Positions 25,686-34,090 are shown, counted from the stretch's first letter. The stretch is 64,000 nt of DNA from an uncultured bacterium (GCA_900551245.1 URVC01000020.1:1-64000); one strand, 5' to 3'. The notes: a model not told the origin generated them from the sequence alone. Translations and numbers: made by a program.

Positions 25686-27713
25686 TCACTCCGCAGGCAG
25701 GAAGGTGAGACGACAGCGGAACCGCCAGATCCGGTCCTGCGTCGACGGAACAATTTCAAACCGCACCTGGCTGGTCGAATGGGGCGAGAAGCTGTTCACG
25801 CCGCCGGGCATCCCCGGGTCGGCGGGGAGTTTCTGCACCGCCACGGCAAGCTGTGCCCCCTCCCCCGCACCCTGCAGTTCCAGCCGGTCGATGAGGCAGA
25901 CGCGGCCGCCGCACCGCCAGCGGAGCGCTTCCGGCAGACGATCCAACCCGGCAAGCGGCAGGAAGGCACCGGTGGAATCCCGGTACTCCGCCACCGCATC
26001 CGGCAGCGGCAGAACAAAGGAGAGTTTATCCCAGTAGTGGCCCGCCATCCCCTTCATGCCGAAGTCCAGCTCCAGATGGTCCGCGAAATAGCGGTTGTGC
26101 ACGTAGAAGCAGAACCGGTTCGCCCGCTCCCGCCGCTGCCAGTTCATCTCGAGAAATCCCCCCTTCTCCAGGAAGAGATTGCAGGGCGGGTCGTAAGGGT
26201 CGAACGAGGTCGAATCGAGCACCGCGCCGTCTGGAGCGCGCCGGACCGTCATCGACGTGTCGTCCTCCGGCGAAGTCGAACAGCTCAAGAATCGGCGGCC
26301 GTTGTGATCTTCCGCCTCGATGTGCCACAGCGACGCGGCCGGAAAGCTCGCCGCATACATCAGCTCTTTGCCGGAGTAGAGCGTCGCCAGCGGCGCTCCG
26401 CCGATCAGGGTGCCGAGGTTCGGATCCCCGTAGCAGGGCACCACCGGAATGTTCCGCAGACAGGTGTGGCCGGCAAACGAGGTCTCGTACTCCGGCGTGC
26501 TGACCCGGAGCCAGCCCGCCTCCCAGGCGTATGAACCATAGGCGGGCGGTTCCGCGGCAATGAGGGAATCCACCTCGCCGAACTCCGCCAGCGCCCGCGC
26601 GATCGAGCCGTAGAAGCGTGCCCCCGCCAGTTGCGAAAACTGCGCCTCGATGCCGATCTTATGCCCGTAAGGCTGTGCCTCCGGCAGACCGCTTTCCGCA
26701 TAGGTCGGACGCCGCTTGACGAATTCCATGTACCGGTCGGCATACCAGCGGCAGTAAGCCGCCAGCTCCGGCAGAGCCAGCTCGTCGGCCAGCGCCGCCG
26801 ATTCGAGCGGAATTCCTTCCACCAGCGCCGGTCCGAACCAGGCGCGGTGGATACCGTAACCGTCGAGATCGCTCGCGAGATTTCCCACCCGGCCCAGATT
26901 GCGGAGCAGACCGGCGATGTAGTTCCGGCAGAGCCAGTCGAGGTCGGATCGGCGTCCAAACACCTTGTTTTTGAGCGCATGCAGGTAGACGAACATGAAT
27001 CCGTTCGGCTCCGTGCAGTAATACGCGGGCGTATGGGTGTTGGTCGCGTGCTGATCGGTCAGGCCGCCGGTGCAGACGTAGTTCCAGGTCCAGTCCGGAT
27101 TGAGGCTCGGCTGCAACAGCGGTCCATCCACCGCGGCCGGATGGGTGTAGCGGTGAATGCCGCGCGCCAGCGCCAGTTCGAACCGCTCTTTCCAGACCGG
27201 ATTCCCCGAAAGCAGCATCATCCAGTAGTAGATGCGCAGCTCGAAGCGGAGCTGCTGAGTCTTGCCCTGCGCGCCCTCCGGGAAACGAATCCGGGGATGG
27301 CGCTCCGCCAGACGGGTCAGCGCAGTGAGAACACGCTCCTTCGCCTCGCCCGCAAGCCCGATTTTCCCGGCATGAAAGAGAGCGGCTCCCAGGGCATCCC
27401 CGAGCGTGGAGGCGTAGGCGGGGTGATCGGTGAATCCATCTTCCGTCAGGCAGTAGCCGTCCTCGCGCACCTGTGTGGCGAGCCACTCTGCCAGCTGCGC
27501 CGCTCTTCCGCGCGGCACCCGGGAGATTCCGAGCACCTCGGTGTAGACCAGATAGTAGAGCACATGAGCGCACACGCCGCCGGGATCGTAGGTGGATTTT
27601 CCGGATTCCACCGGAAAATTCAGATAATACCGCCCGTTCCAGCACCGCTCCAGATAGTCCGGGAACGGGCTCTCCTCCAGAAAATCGCGGAGTGAACCAG
27701 AATTCGGATTCAT
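25686..27713 (-). CDS. Large protein of unrecognised family, probably acting on carbohydrate
   Basis: The 675-residue protein has no signal peptide. The N-terminal 400 residues are helical and rich in Trp, Tyr and His (HATNTHTPAYYCTEPNGFMF; YGHKIGIEAQFSQLAGARFY), as expected of an (alpha/alpha)6 toroid. The remainder is beta-rich (FAGHTCLRNIPVVPCYGDPN; DLDGYGIHRAWFGP lies earlier). The overall plan resembles polysaccharide lyases or GH88/GH105-like hydrolases with a C-terminal beta-sandwich, but I cannot assign a family. The ATG at 27713 follows GAGG; an adjacent TTG is less likely. It is the last gene of the LacI-prepilin-GH2 operon, so a role in the same glycan pathway is inferred. Confidence 0.7.
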   Translation of the reverse strand: MNPNSGSLRDFLEESPFPDYLERCWNGRYYLNFPVESGKSTYDPGGVCAHVLYYLVYTEVLGISRVPRGRAAQLAEWLATQVREDGYCLTEDGFTDHPAYASTLGDALGAALFHAGKIGLAGEAKERVLTALTRLAERHPRIRFPEGAQGKTQQLRFELRIYYWMMLLSGNPVWKERFELALARGIHRYTHPAAVDGPLLQPSLNPDWTWNYVCTGGLTDQHATNTHTPAYYCTEPNGFMFVYLHALKNKVFGRRSDLDWLCRNYIAGLLRNLGRVGNLASDLDGYGIHRAWFGPALVEGIPLESAALADELALPELAAYCRWYADRYMEFVKRRPTYAESGLPEAQPYGHKIGIEAQFSQLAGARFYGSIARALAEFGEVDSLIAAEPPAYGSYAWEAGWLRVSTPEYETSFAGHTCLRNIPVVPCYGDPNLGTLIGGAPLATLYSGKELMYAASFPAASLWHIEAEDHNGRRFLSCSTSPEDDTSMTVRRAPDGAVLDSTSFDPYDPPCNLFLEKGGFLEMNWQRRERANRFCFYVHNRYFADHLELDFGMKGMAGHYWDKLSFVLPLPDAVAEYRDSTGAFLPLAGLDRLPEALRWRCGGRVCLIDRLELQGAGEGAQLAVAVQKLPADPGMPGGVNSFSPHSTSQVRFEIVPSTQDRIWRFRCRLTFLPAE

Positions 27714-27727
27714 CAAAACCTCGCCTC

Positions 27728-27850
27728 CTATTTGCCGATCGGGTCGGAGCTGAAGACGATCTCGCGAACCAGCACCGGAATCTTATTCGCTTCGATGTCG
27801 TACCGATAGTCGCGCGCGGTCAAACCCCGCGCCCACATCGTGCCTTCTCA
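27728..27850 (-). other. In-frame continuation after an internal TGA
   Basis: Directly after the TGA at 27850-27848 the same frame stays open for 39 codons. It encodes a plausible beta-strand end (RYDIEANKIPVLVREIVF) before a TAG at 27730-27728. The next gene's ribosome-binding site overlaps that TAG. This suggests the ancestral gene ended here and that the TGA is recent, read through, or a sequence error. Confidence 0.6.
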
Positions 27851-28453
27851 GCTCGACGCGTGACGGAACTTCTTTCCGGTCTGCCATTCGCCGCCGTTGA
27901 GCGCGACGTCGCAGGTTTTGCTGTTGAAATCCATCTTGACATCGACGGTGAACCATTTGTTCGGTTCGACCCGGCCGATCTTCTGCCAGACCACCTTGCC
28001 GTTGCCGTCGCCGTTGCTGACCAGCACATCGAACATCTCCCCTTTCGGTTCGAAGCCGATGAACGCCGCGGTGCGGTTGTTGACCTGCTGCAGCCGGAGC
28101 GTGCCCGCCAGCCCCTTGCCGGAGAGTTCCGGCAGCAGGAACGAGATGCGGCAGTAGGCAACACTCTGCTGGGCATCGCTCACTCCGGCATTCCATTCGC
28201 TGGAGTTGACCTGAAATCCCTTTTCAATTTCCAGCACTTTTGCGCCGTCGCGCTCGATCACCTTCGCACCGACCGAATCCGGCGTGCGCGGCCACATGCC
28301 CCAGGTCGGGCGGAGCGAGCGCATCTTCCCGGCGGCGTCGGTCTGCACCAGCACGGTGCCGGGTTCGAGTTTGTTCAGGTCGAGCCGGTAGAACTCCCCG
28401 GCCGCCGCACCGACGACGGCGCAGAACGCCAACAGAATGCAGAACTGTTTCAT
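27848..28453 (-). CDS. Exported protein of unknown function, interrupted by TGA
   Basis: The 201-residue product has a signal peptide (FCILLAFCAVVGAAAG). It then has a single all-beta domain with LamG/jelly-roll character (SYLLPEL-like strands; KWFTVDVKMDFNSKTCDVAL). I do not recognise a precise family; CBM- or DUF1080-like sugar-binding domains are possible. It lies 16 bases after the GH2 gene and 15 bases (from the downstream TAG) before the next one. The frame would be 241 codons long if the TGA at its end were sense, see the entry at 27728-27850. If the domain needs its final strands, the truncated form may be inactive. Confidence 0.7.
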   Translation of the reverse strand: MKQFCILLAFCAVVGAAAGEFYRLDLNKLEPGTVLVQTDAAGKMRSLRPTWGMWPRTPDSVGAKVIERDGAKVLEIEKGFQVNSSEWNAGVSDAQQSVAYCRISFLLPELSGKGLAGTLRLQQVNNRTAAFIGFEPKGEMFDVLVSNGDGNGKVVWQKIGRVEPNKWFTVDVKMDFNSKTCDVALNGGEWQTGKKFRHASS

Positions 28454-28469
28454 TGATTTCCCCTTTCTC

Positions 28470-31157
28470 TTATCGGTTGCCCGGAATCCGGTTCACCATT
28501 TTGGTATAGCTGTGGTTCAGCCCGCGGTGCGTCTCGAAGCGAATCTCCAGCCGCAGAGCGTCGATCTTCTTCGCGTCCGCCGGGAAGGCGATCCGCATCG
28601 AACGGCCCGGTTTGAGTTCATCGGCCCACTCGGAACTGATGACGTTGTCGGGCGAAACCAGCTGCAGACTCACCTTGCGCAGCGGCGCGACATCCTGATT
28701 CTCAAACTTGATCGAGTCGTTCTCGCAGGTGAGCTTGAACGGCGCCATGATCTCCTGCAGAAACTCGCGGCCGCGGACATCTTCAAGTTCGCCGTGGTGC
28801 GGGAAGAGGAAACCGCCGACCACGCCGGGGCACTGCCGCATCAGGGAGAGTTTCTCCCGCATCTCCTTTTCCCACTTTTCCACATTCTCGTTGCGGTAGC
28901 GGGTTCCCTTGGTCTGATTCTCCGTAAAGCCCCACTCGCAGAAGACGATCGGCATTTTCGTCCGCTGGTAGATGTTGGCGGCGAGCGTCTTGAATTCCGG
29001 GATGAACTGGTAGCTGTTGTACCCGAGCACATCCTGCCCAGCGGTGAAGAACCAGAAGTTGCCGAAGGTGTCCAGATTGGCGTAGGTGACCGGACGCCGG
29101 TCGGGGTCGGCGCCGCGCAGCCGCTCGCGGGCGACGGTAAGATAACGGTCCATCAGCACCTTGTCATTGTAACCGGCGGTGGGGTGGTTCTCGTTGCCGG
29201 AGTTCCAGAAGAGGATGTTCGGGCAGTGATTCAGCTGACGCGCCATCTCCTCGTGCGGATCGGTGATGAACTGGAAATCCGGCTTGTCCAGATTCCCCAG
29301 CGCCACCTCGGTGGTGTTGCAGGAGCCGGAGGCGTAGACCGGCACGACCATGATGCCGGCCTGCAGGGCATCCTCGATCTGTTCGGCCGTGCATCCCTCC
29401 AGACGGAGAGCGTTGAAGCCGAGGTTCTTGAAGAACGCCAGACGGTTCAGCCAGCGGCGGCGGGTCTGGGTCCGGTCATTCTCCCACTCGATGCCGAGGT
29501 CGCCGTTGACGCCGCGGATCTGGAAGGGATCGCCGTTGACGAAGAGCTTGTCGTTGCGGAACTCGATCACCGAACCGTTGAATTCGACATTCTGCGCGTC
29601 AAACACCCGCCCCGCCTTGTCCTTCGCGTTTACCGAGAAGCGGTAGCGGTCGAAGTTCGCCGGCAGCGTCAGCGGAATGGAGAATTTTCCCTCCCGGTCC
29701 GGCACTACGTCGACCCGGAGGCCGTGCCCGTCCGCGGAGACCGCCGCAGTACCGGGCCGCACCTTGCCGGAGATGGTCCGCACCACGGTGCCGTCTTCGG
29801 CCACCTTCCCGGCGGCGACCGGATTCAGAGCGAGAAACGCCGAGGCCGGTTCCACATAGAGGTTGACGTCGCCGAAAATTCCGGCCACCCCCTTGTGATG
29901 GCGCGCCTCTCCATTGCGGAAGATCCAGTAGCCGCGCACCGGATTGTTGTAGAGGCGGACCGCCAGAGTGTTGCGGCCGTCCTTCACCAGATCGGTGATA
30001 TCGTAGACGTAGTTCCACGGATATTTCCCGGTCAGGATCGGCAGGAGAAGCACATCCTCGTCGGGAATCGCCTTCTCGTTGAAGGGAAACGCGATGCCGC
30101 ACCGTTCAAAGTGCTGAAACTTCATCATCTCACGCGCTGGTTTCCCCCAGAGGTGCGTCTGCCGGGAGCTGTTGGTGAGGATCCAGTCATTGCGGCGCCG
30201 GGCGCAGGTGAGCGTGCCGGCCCGTTCGCCGTTGATATAAAGTTCCGCCGTATCCGCCAGATCTTCGATCTGCAGATAGACCCGGCCGGAAGCCGGTTTC
30301 CGCAGATCGAAATCGCGTTTGTACCAGTAGTGGCCGCCGGGCTGATCGGGGGTTTCCGGCTCCGGGACCTGCACCTTTTTCGCCCTCGCCAGAGGCGAAC
30401 CGGGGCGGGCGGGGGTATCGTTGAGCAGCCGTCCATAATTCCAGGTCAGATCTCCGACGAAGCTCTTGTCGAACTCACCGTTGAGCGAAATGGTTTCGAC
30501 AAAAGGATTGCCGGTCACCGCCGCGGCGGGGACGAGCCGGTCGTATTTGCCGCGGTAATATTTCCCGAGTTCCGGGAACTTCCGCCAGTTGTACTGCGCG
30601 CGGTAGGCGTCGCTCTTCTCCTTTTCCCACCCTGGAGCGCTCTTCACAAACCGGGTGTTGAACACGCGGAGCGTCGCCTTCCCCCGGGATTTTCCGCCCA
30701 TGTCGTGCAGGAAGAGAAAGAGGTGATATTTCGGATTGTCCTTCGCCTTGTCGGGCAGTTCATCCAGGTAGAAACGGACCTTACTGCGCCCGGCCTTGAG
30801 CGGCATTTCGCCGTTGAGCACCACCCGGGTCGGCCAGAAGCGCGCCGGATCGGCCACGCAGAGGCTCATGCGCAGAATCGGGTTATCGATCTCGGAATCG
30901 ACCTCGAGATAGCCGCCCGGCAGGTATTCGGCGAGCGGGAAACTACCGAAGTTGACAAACATGTAGTTGTCCGCGTCCGACTGATCAGTGAAGTTGCAGG
31001 TGAGGACCTGATCCTTTCCCACCGCGGGGACAAACGCCTTCACATCACTGCCGTTGTCCGAAGCGCGGAAGGTATACTTCTCCGGATTCCCGATCTGCGT
31101 TGCGGACACCGCGGCACAGAGCCCCATCGTCATGAAAATTGTCCAGTTTGCTTTCAT
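28470..31157 (-). CDS. Exported GH2-family glycoside hydrolase
   Basis: This 895-residue protein has a signal peptide (FMTMGLCAAVSA). A non-GH2 N-terminal region (about 20-200) is followed by the GH2 sugar-binding domain (GGHYWYKRDF; ELYINGERAG), an Ig-like domain and a TIM barrel. WNSGNENHP gives the acid/base Glu656, and FCEWGF gives the nucleophile Glu741. GH2 covers beta-galactosidases, beta-glucuronidases and beta-mannosidases; the specificity is not clear. It follows the prepilin gene by 27 bases and precedes the small exported protein by 16, so it is in the same operon. Confidence 0.87.
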   Translation of the reverse strand: MKANWTIFMTMGLCAAVSATQIGNPEKYTFRASDNGSDVKAFVPAVGKDQVLTCNFTDQSDADNYMFVNFGSFPLAEYLPGGYLEVDSEIDNPILRMSLCVADPARFWPTRVVLNGEMPLKAGRSKVRFYLDELPDKAKDNPKYHLFLFLHDMGGKSRGKATLRVFNTRFVKSAPGWEKEKSDAYRAQYNWRKFPELGKYYRGKYDRLVPAAAVTGNPFVETISLNGEFDKSFVGDLTWNYGRLLNDTPARPGSPLARAKKVQVPEPETPDQPGGHYWYKRDFDLRKPASGRVYLQIEDLADTAELYINGERAGTLTCARRRNDWILTNSSRQTHLWGKPAREMMKFQHFERCGIAFPFNEKAIPDEDVLLLPILTGKYPWNYVYDITDLVKDGRNTLAVRLYNNPVRGYWIFRNGEARHHKGVAGIFGDVNLYVEPASAFLALNPVAAGKVAEDGTVVRTISGKVRPGTAAVSADGHGLRVDVVPDREGKFSIPLTLPANFDRYRFSVNAKDKAGRVFDAQNVEFNGSVIEFRNDKLFVNGDPFQIRGVNGDLGIEWENDRTQTRRRWLNRLAFFKNLGFNALRLEGCTAEQIEDALQAGIMVVPVYASGSCNTTEVALGNLDKPDFQFITDPHEEMARQLNHCPNILFWNSGNENHPTAGYNDKVLMDRYLTVARERLRGADPDRRPVTYANLDTFGNFWFFTAGQDVLGYNSYQFIPEFKTLAANIYQRTKMPIVFCEWGFTENQTKGTRYRNENVEKWEKEMREKLSLMRQCPGVVGGFLFPHHGELEDVRGREFLQEIMAPFKLTCENDSIKFENQDVAPLRKVSLQLVSPDNVISSEWADELKPGRSMRIAFPADAKKIDALRLEIRFETHRGLNHSYTKMVNRIPGNR

Positions 31158-31184
31158 AAAAACCTCATCCGTATCCGATTAAAA

Positions 31185-31931
31185 TCAAATATCGCCTTTC
31201 GTTCCCCAGAACTCTTTTTTGTTGATCATCCTCCGCTCGGGAACCAGCGCAACCTTGGAGGCATTTCCGCCAACGAAGAGGACCGATTTGTAACGCGCCA
31301 TATGATTTCCCTGCGATTCGGTATTCAATGCCAAAAACGCGTCTGTTCCATGAGCTTCCATAATACCGTGCCAGGCGACCACCTTCCCCTTGTCTGCGCC
31401 CCATCCAGAGTCAAGACAATAGTATTCCGCAATTGAAAAAGTCCTGCTGGGCGAACGGAACCGCGTAACTTTCGGGAAAGGCATCTCCATAAGGTTGTAG
31501 TCCGTCACATATTTTTCCATTTTAGAGGAATCGGCATTGGGATGCACGAAAAGATTCGGCAGCAGTGTCTGTCCATAATATTCTCCGTTGATCGCAGTCC
31601 AGCTCTGGCCGGCACCTCGAATTTCGAACTGCTGTGTGGAGGGACAACGCACGATCTTGAAGTTCCCGACCGGGAGATAGTTGTTGCGATACCAGGTTTT
31701 AACAATACTTTCTTCTCCATCCCGTATATAGATCGCCGGAGTCAGATAATCATTGTTATCCTGCGCATAGCTCTGGTCAATGACCCCGATCTGCTTCATG
31801 TTGCTCAGGCAATTGGCCTGCCGCGCCGACTCCCGCGCCCGGTTCAACGCCGGCAGCAGCATCGCGGCCAAAATGGCGATGATCGCAATAACTACTAAAA
31901 GTTCTATTAAAGTAAACAATCTTCTTCTCAT
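31185..31931 (-). CDS. Prepilin-like protein with a degenerate C-terminal motif
   Basis: The product is 248 residues from the ATG at 31931, which has GGAGGT five bases upstream; an ATG at 31943 lacks one. The leader is only five residues (MRRRL) before FTLIELLVVIAIIAILAAML. The residue before the cleavage site is Leu. The C-terminal segment aligned with H-X9-DG reads NHMARYKSVLFVGG, so Asp is replaced by Val. It is first in the operon with the GH2 enzyme, 100 bases after the LacI gene. Confidence 0.88.
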   Translation of the reverse strand: MRRRLFTLIELLVVIAIIAILAAMLLPALNRARESARQANCLSNMKQIGVIDQSYAQDNNDYLTPAIYIRDGEESIVKTWYRNNYLPVGNFKIVRCPSTQQFEIRGAGQSWTAINGEYYGQTLLPNLFVHPNADSSKMEKYVTDYNLMEMPFPKVTRFRSPSRTFSIAEYYCLDSGWGADKGKVVAWHGIMEAHGTDAFLALNTESQGNHMARYKSVLFVGGNASKVALVPERRMINKKEFWGTKGDI

Positions 31932-32031
31932 GTCCACCTCCATTTTGACATATCTTCGGTCCGTTATCTCAACATGACATCTGCTTTTTTTCTTTGTTCT
32001 TCCGCTCTGACGCGCAGAGAGAGATCATCCA

Positions 32032-33117
32032 TCACGGTTCAAGACGGGGAGAGATCGAGCCGCGTTTCTTCAACTCCCCGGCAATCTGCACGATCGAATT
32101 CACGTTGCGCTGGTGTGCGCCGACCCCGTCCATCAGATCGCAGAGCGTGCACGACGCAAAATAGGCCACCCGGTCGAACGGCATGGCGATCGAACTGAGA
32201 GAGGGCGTCAGCAATGTCGGGAAACTGCCGGAGTCATCCATCCCGATGATGCTGAGATCTTCCGGCACATGGACTCCCCTCGCCCGGCAGGCGCGCAGCA
32301 GTCCGAACGCGCCCCAGTCGTTGACCACCACCACCGCGGTCGGCGGCTCCGGCAGTGACAGAAACCGGTCGAGCGCGCCGGAAAGATCCGGCGGCGCCGC
32401 CTCCGGCGAGGTGACGCTGTGGTATTCGGCAAGTTGAAGCTCCAGAAGATATTCCCCGCGAAACAGCCCGGCGCTCTTCATCACTTCCATATATCCGTTG
32501 GAACGGGCGATGAAGATGCTGTTCTGCGCCTCATGATTCAGAAACGCAATCCGGCGGTGCCCCATCTGAAGAAGTTCCCGGGTGGCAATCGCGCCGCCGG
32601 CATGATTGTCCAGCACCACCTGCGGGTACGCTCCACTGGTGGGAAGCGCTCCGAACCCCACACAGGGCAGCCGGGAAATCAGTTCATCGACGTAGGCGGG
32701 CATCTCCTGATTGGTCTTGATGAGCACGCCGTCGGCACCGGAAGAGATCTCCCGCACAATCTCCTCCGGCTCCATATCCGCCATGTAGATGGCGAGGCGG
32801 GCGCCGCGTTCCCCGCAGGCCCGCTCTATGCCGGAAAGAAACGTGGTCCAGAGTTCATTCCCCTTCCACGCCGAAGACATGCCCGGCGAAAGCATCGCGA
32901 TCGTCCGGATTCTGCGCCCGCTCCCCGTCTCCCGGGGCAGTTGATGCACCGGCCGCCGGCCGCGTCGACCGGCCCGGTAGTTCACCTGCCGGATCACATC
33001 CAGCGTCCGGCGGCGGATTTCATCGCTGACGTTGTCGGCATTGTTCAGGATCCGGCTCACCGTCCCGACCGACACGCCAGCCATCCGTGCAATGTCCCGT
33101 ATCGAATACTCCGCCAT
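32032..33117 (-). CDS. LacI-family transcriptional regulator
   Basis: This regulator has a typical LacI headpiece (YSIRDIARMAGVSVGTVSRI), an unusually long basic linker (residues about 55-75, GRRGRRPVHQ) and an effector domain (GADGVLIKTNQEMPAYVDEL; LLQMGHRRIAFLNHE). I chose ATG 33117 (MAEYSIRD), 361 residues. ATGs at 33153 and 33132 are in frame, but 33153 would sit almost on the predicted transcription start. It is upstream of, and in the same direction as, the prepilin-GH2 operon. Consensus promoter at 33162-33190. Confidence 0.9.
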   Translation of the reverse strand: MAEYSIRDIARMAGVSVGTVSRILNNADNVSDEIRRRTLDVIRQVNYRAGRRGRRPVHQLPRETGSGRRIRTIAMLSPGMSSAWKGNELWTTFLSGIERACGERGARLAIYMADMEPEEIVREISSGADGVLIKTNQEMPAYVDELISRLPCVGFGALPTSGAYPQVVLDNHAGGAIATRELLQMGHRRIAFLNHEAQNSIFIARSNGYMEVMKSAGLFRGEYLLELQLAEYHSVTSPEAAPPDLSGALDRFLSLPEPPTAVVVVNDWGAFGLLRACRARGVHVPEDLSIIGMDDSGSFPTLLTPSLSSIAMPFDRVAYFASCTLCDLMDGVGAHQRNVNSIVQIAGELKKRGSISPRLEP

Positions 33118-33161
33118 GATTTCATCCGCCATCCGAAAATGTTCATCGTTCATCTCTCTTA

Positions 33162-33190
33162 ATTATACCAGATTCATCCGGAAATGTCAA
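33162..33190 (-). promoter_or_regulatory. Strong sigma70-type promoter for the LacI operon
   Basis: On the minus strand TTGACA and TATAAT are separated by 17 bases. It is very like the promoter at 9018-9046, including GCTC before the -35 and GG before the -10. Confidence 0.82.
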
Positions 33191-33226
33191 GAGCCGCTTT
33201 TATAAAAAATGAACTTTTTTTGTTTA

Positions 33227-33244
33227 ATGAACTTTAAAGTTCAT
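33227..33244. promoter_or_regulatory. 18-bp palindrome upstream of the LacI promoter
   Basis: ATGAACTTTAAAGTTCAT is a perfect palindrome about 37 bases upstream of the LacI -35. A half-site copy (AATGAACTTT) lies 17 bases away at 33208. It could be an operator for the LacI protein or an activator site. Confidence 0.5.
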
Positions 33245-33320
33245 CACCGGTTTTCTTTCCCCCGTCCGCCTCCTTCCGCGGAAGCTCCGGTCAAAACAGA
33301 AACAACCGGTGGAACGGGTC

Positions 33321-33349
33321 TTGCAAAAAGGGCGGTCAAATCGTATATT
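33321..33349 (+). promoter_or_regulatory. Promoter of the exported repeat protein
   Basis: TTGCAA and TATATT are separated by 17 bases. The start codon is about 50 bases downstream. Confidence 0.6.
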
Positions 33350-33398
33350 AATAAAATAGAAACGGCAAACCAATCATTTTCGTTTCAGGGGAACCATT

Positions 33399-34067
33399 AT
33401 GAAAAACAGAAAAATTTCCGGCGCGGCCGTACTTCTTCTGCTGCTGTTCGGCACCGCACTGTCCGCAGCAAGGTACGAGAAACTCGGCGGATACCTTGAC
33501 GTGGAGGTAATCGACGTCACCTGGCGCGGCATCGAAATCGTTCACCGTGACGGCACCTGCCGCCTGACCGACGAGGATCTCTCGGCCGAAGACAAGGAAC
33601 TCCTGAAGGATGAGCTGGAGAAACTTCATACCCTCCAGGCGGAACAGCAGAAACTGTGGAAAGCCCGCCAGGAACAGCTGGCCAAGGAGAAGAAAATCGC
33701 CGACCAGCAGGCCCGCTCCGTGAACAATGTGATGAACCAGGCGCGCAAGAACAAGAATCTGGATAACCGGATCAAAATGCTGCTGGACGCCAGAAAAAAG
33801 TATCCGAAAGCCTCCAACATGGCCGCGCTGAACAAGATGATCGTCACGCAGCAGGCGGTCGGGGTGACCGGCGCAATGAACCGGGCCAAAAAAGAGGGAA
33901 ATCTGAACAAACGCCTGAACATCCTCCTCAGCGCCCAGAAACGCTACCCCTACGCCTCCAACCGGGGCGCGCTCAAGCAGCTCATCAACAAAACCCGCAA
34001 AGACAAGCAGGCGGCCGACGCGAAGGCGAAAAAAGCGGCCGAGGACGCCAAGAAAAAACAGCAGTGA
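33399..34067 (+). CDS. Exported SHD1-like repeat protein with lysine-rich tail
   Basis: This 222-residue protein has a signal peptide (GAAVLLLLLFGTALSA). A small domain follows (DVEVIDVTWRGIEIVHRDG, then CRLTDEDLSAEDK). It resembles the SLA1-homology-1 motif found in many exported PVC proteins. A coiled-coil stretch (about 70-100) precedes two 38-residue repeats at a 48-residue spacing (consensus MN-A-K---NL--R---LL-A-K-YP-ASN--AL). The tail is Lys/Ala-rich. It seems monocistronic. The function is unknown; a cell-envelope structural or nucleic-acid-binding role would fit the charge. Confidence 0.78.
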   Translation: MKNRKISGAAVLLLLLFGTALSAARYEKLGGYLDVEVIDVTWRGIEIVHRDGTCRLTDEDLSAEDKELLKDELEKLHTLQAEQQKLWKARQEQLAKEKKIADQQARSVNNVMNQARKNKNLDNRIKMLLDARKKYPKASNMAALNKMIVTQQAVGVTGAMNRAKKEGNLNKRLNILLSAQKRYPYASNRGALKQLINKTRKDKQAADAKAKKAAEDAKKKQQ

Positions 34068-34090
34068 TCTGCGGTGGAACACGTTGTCCG

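Noticed and set aside
27848..27850. Selenocysteine at the in-frame TGA
   Set aside because: No redox motif or convincing downstream hairpin, and the protein is an exported beta domain. A nonsense change is simpler.
28437..31436. 999-codon open frame opposite the GH2 gene
   Set aside because: It mirrors the GH2 reading frame, is rich in His/Arg as expected of a GC-rich shadow, and has no domains or initiation signal.
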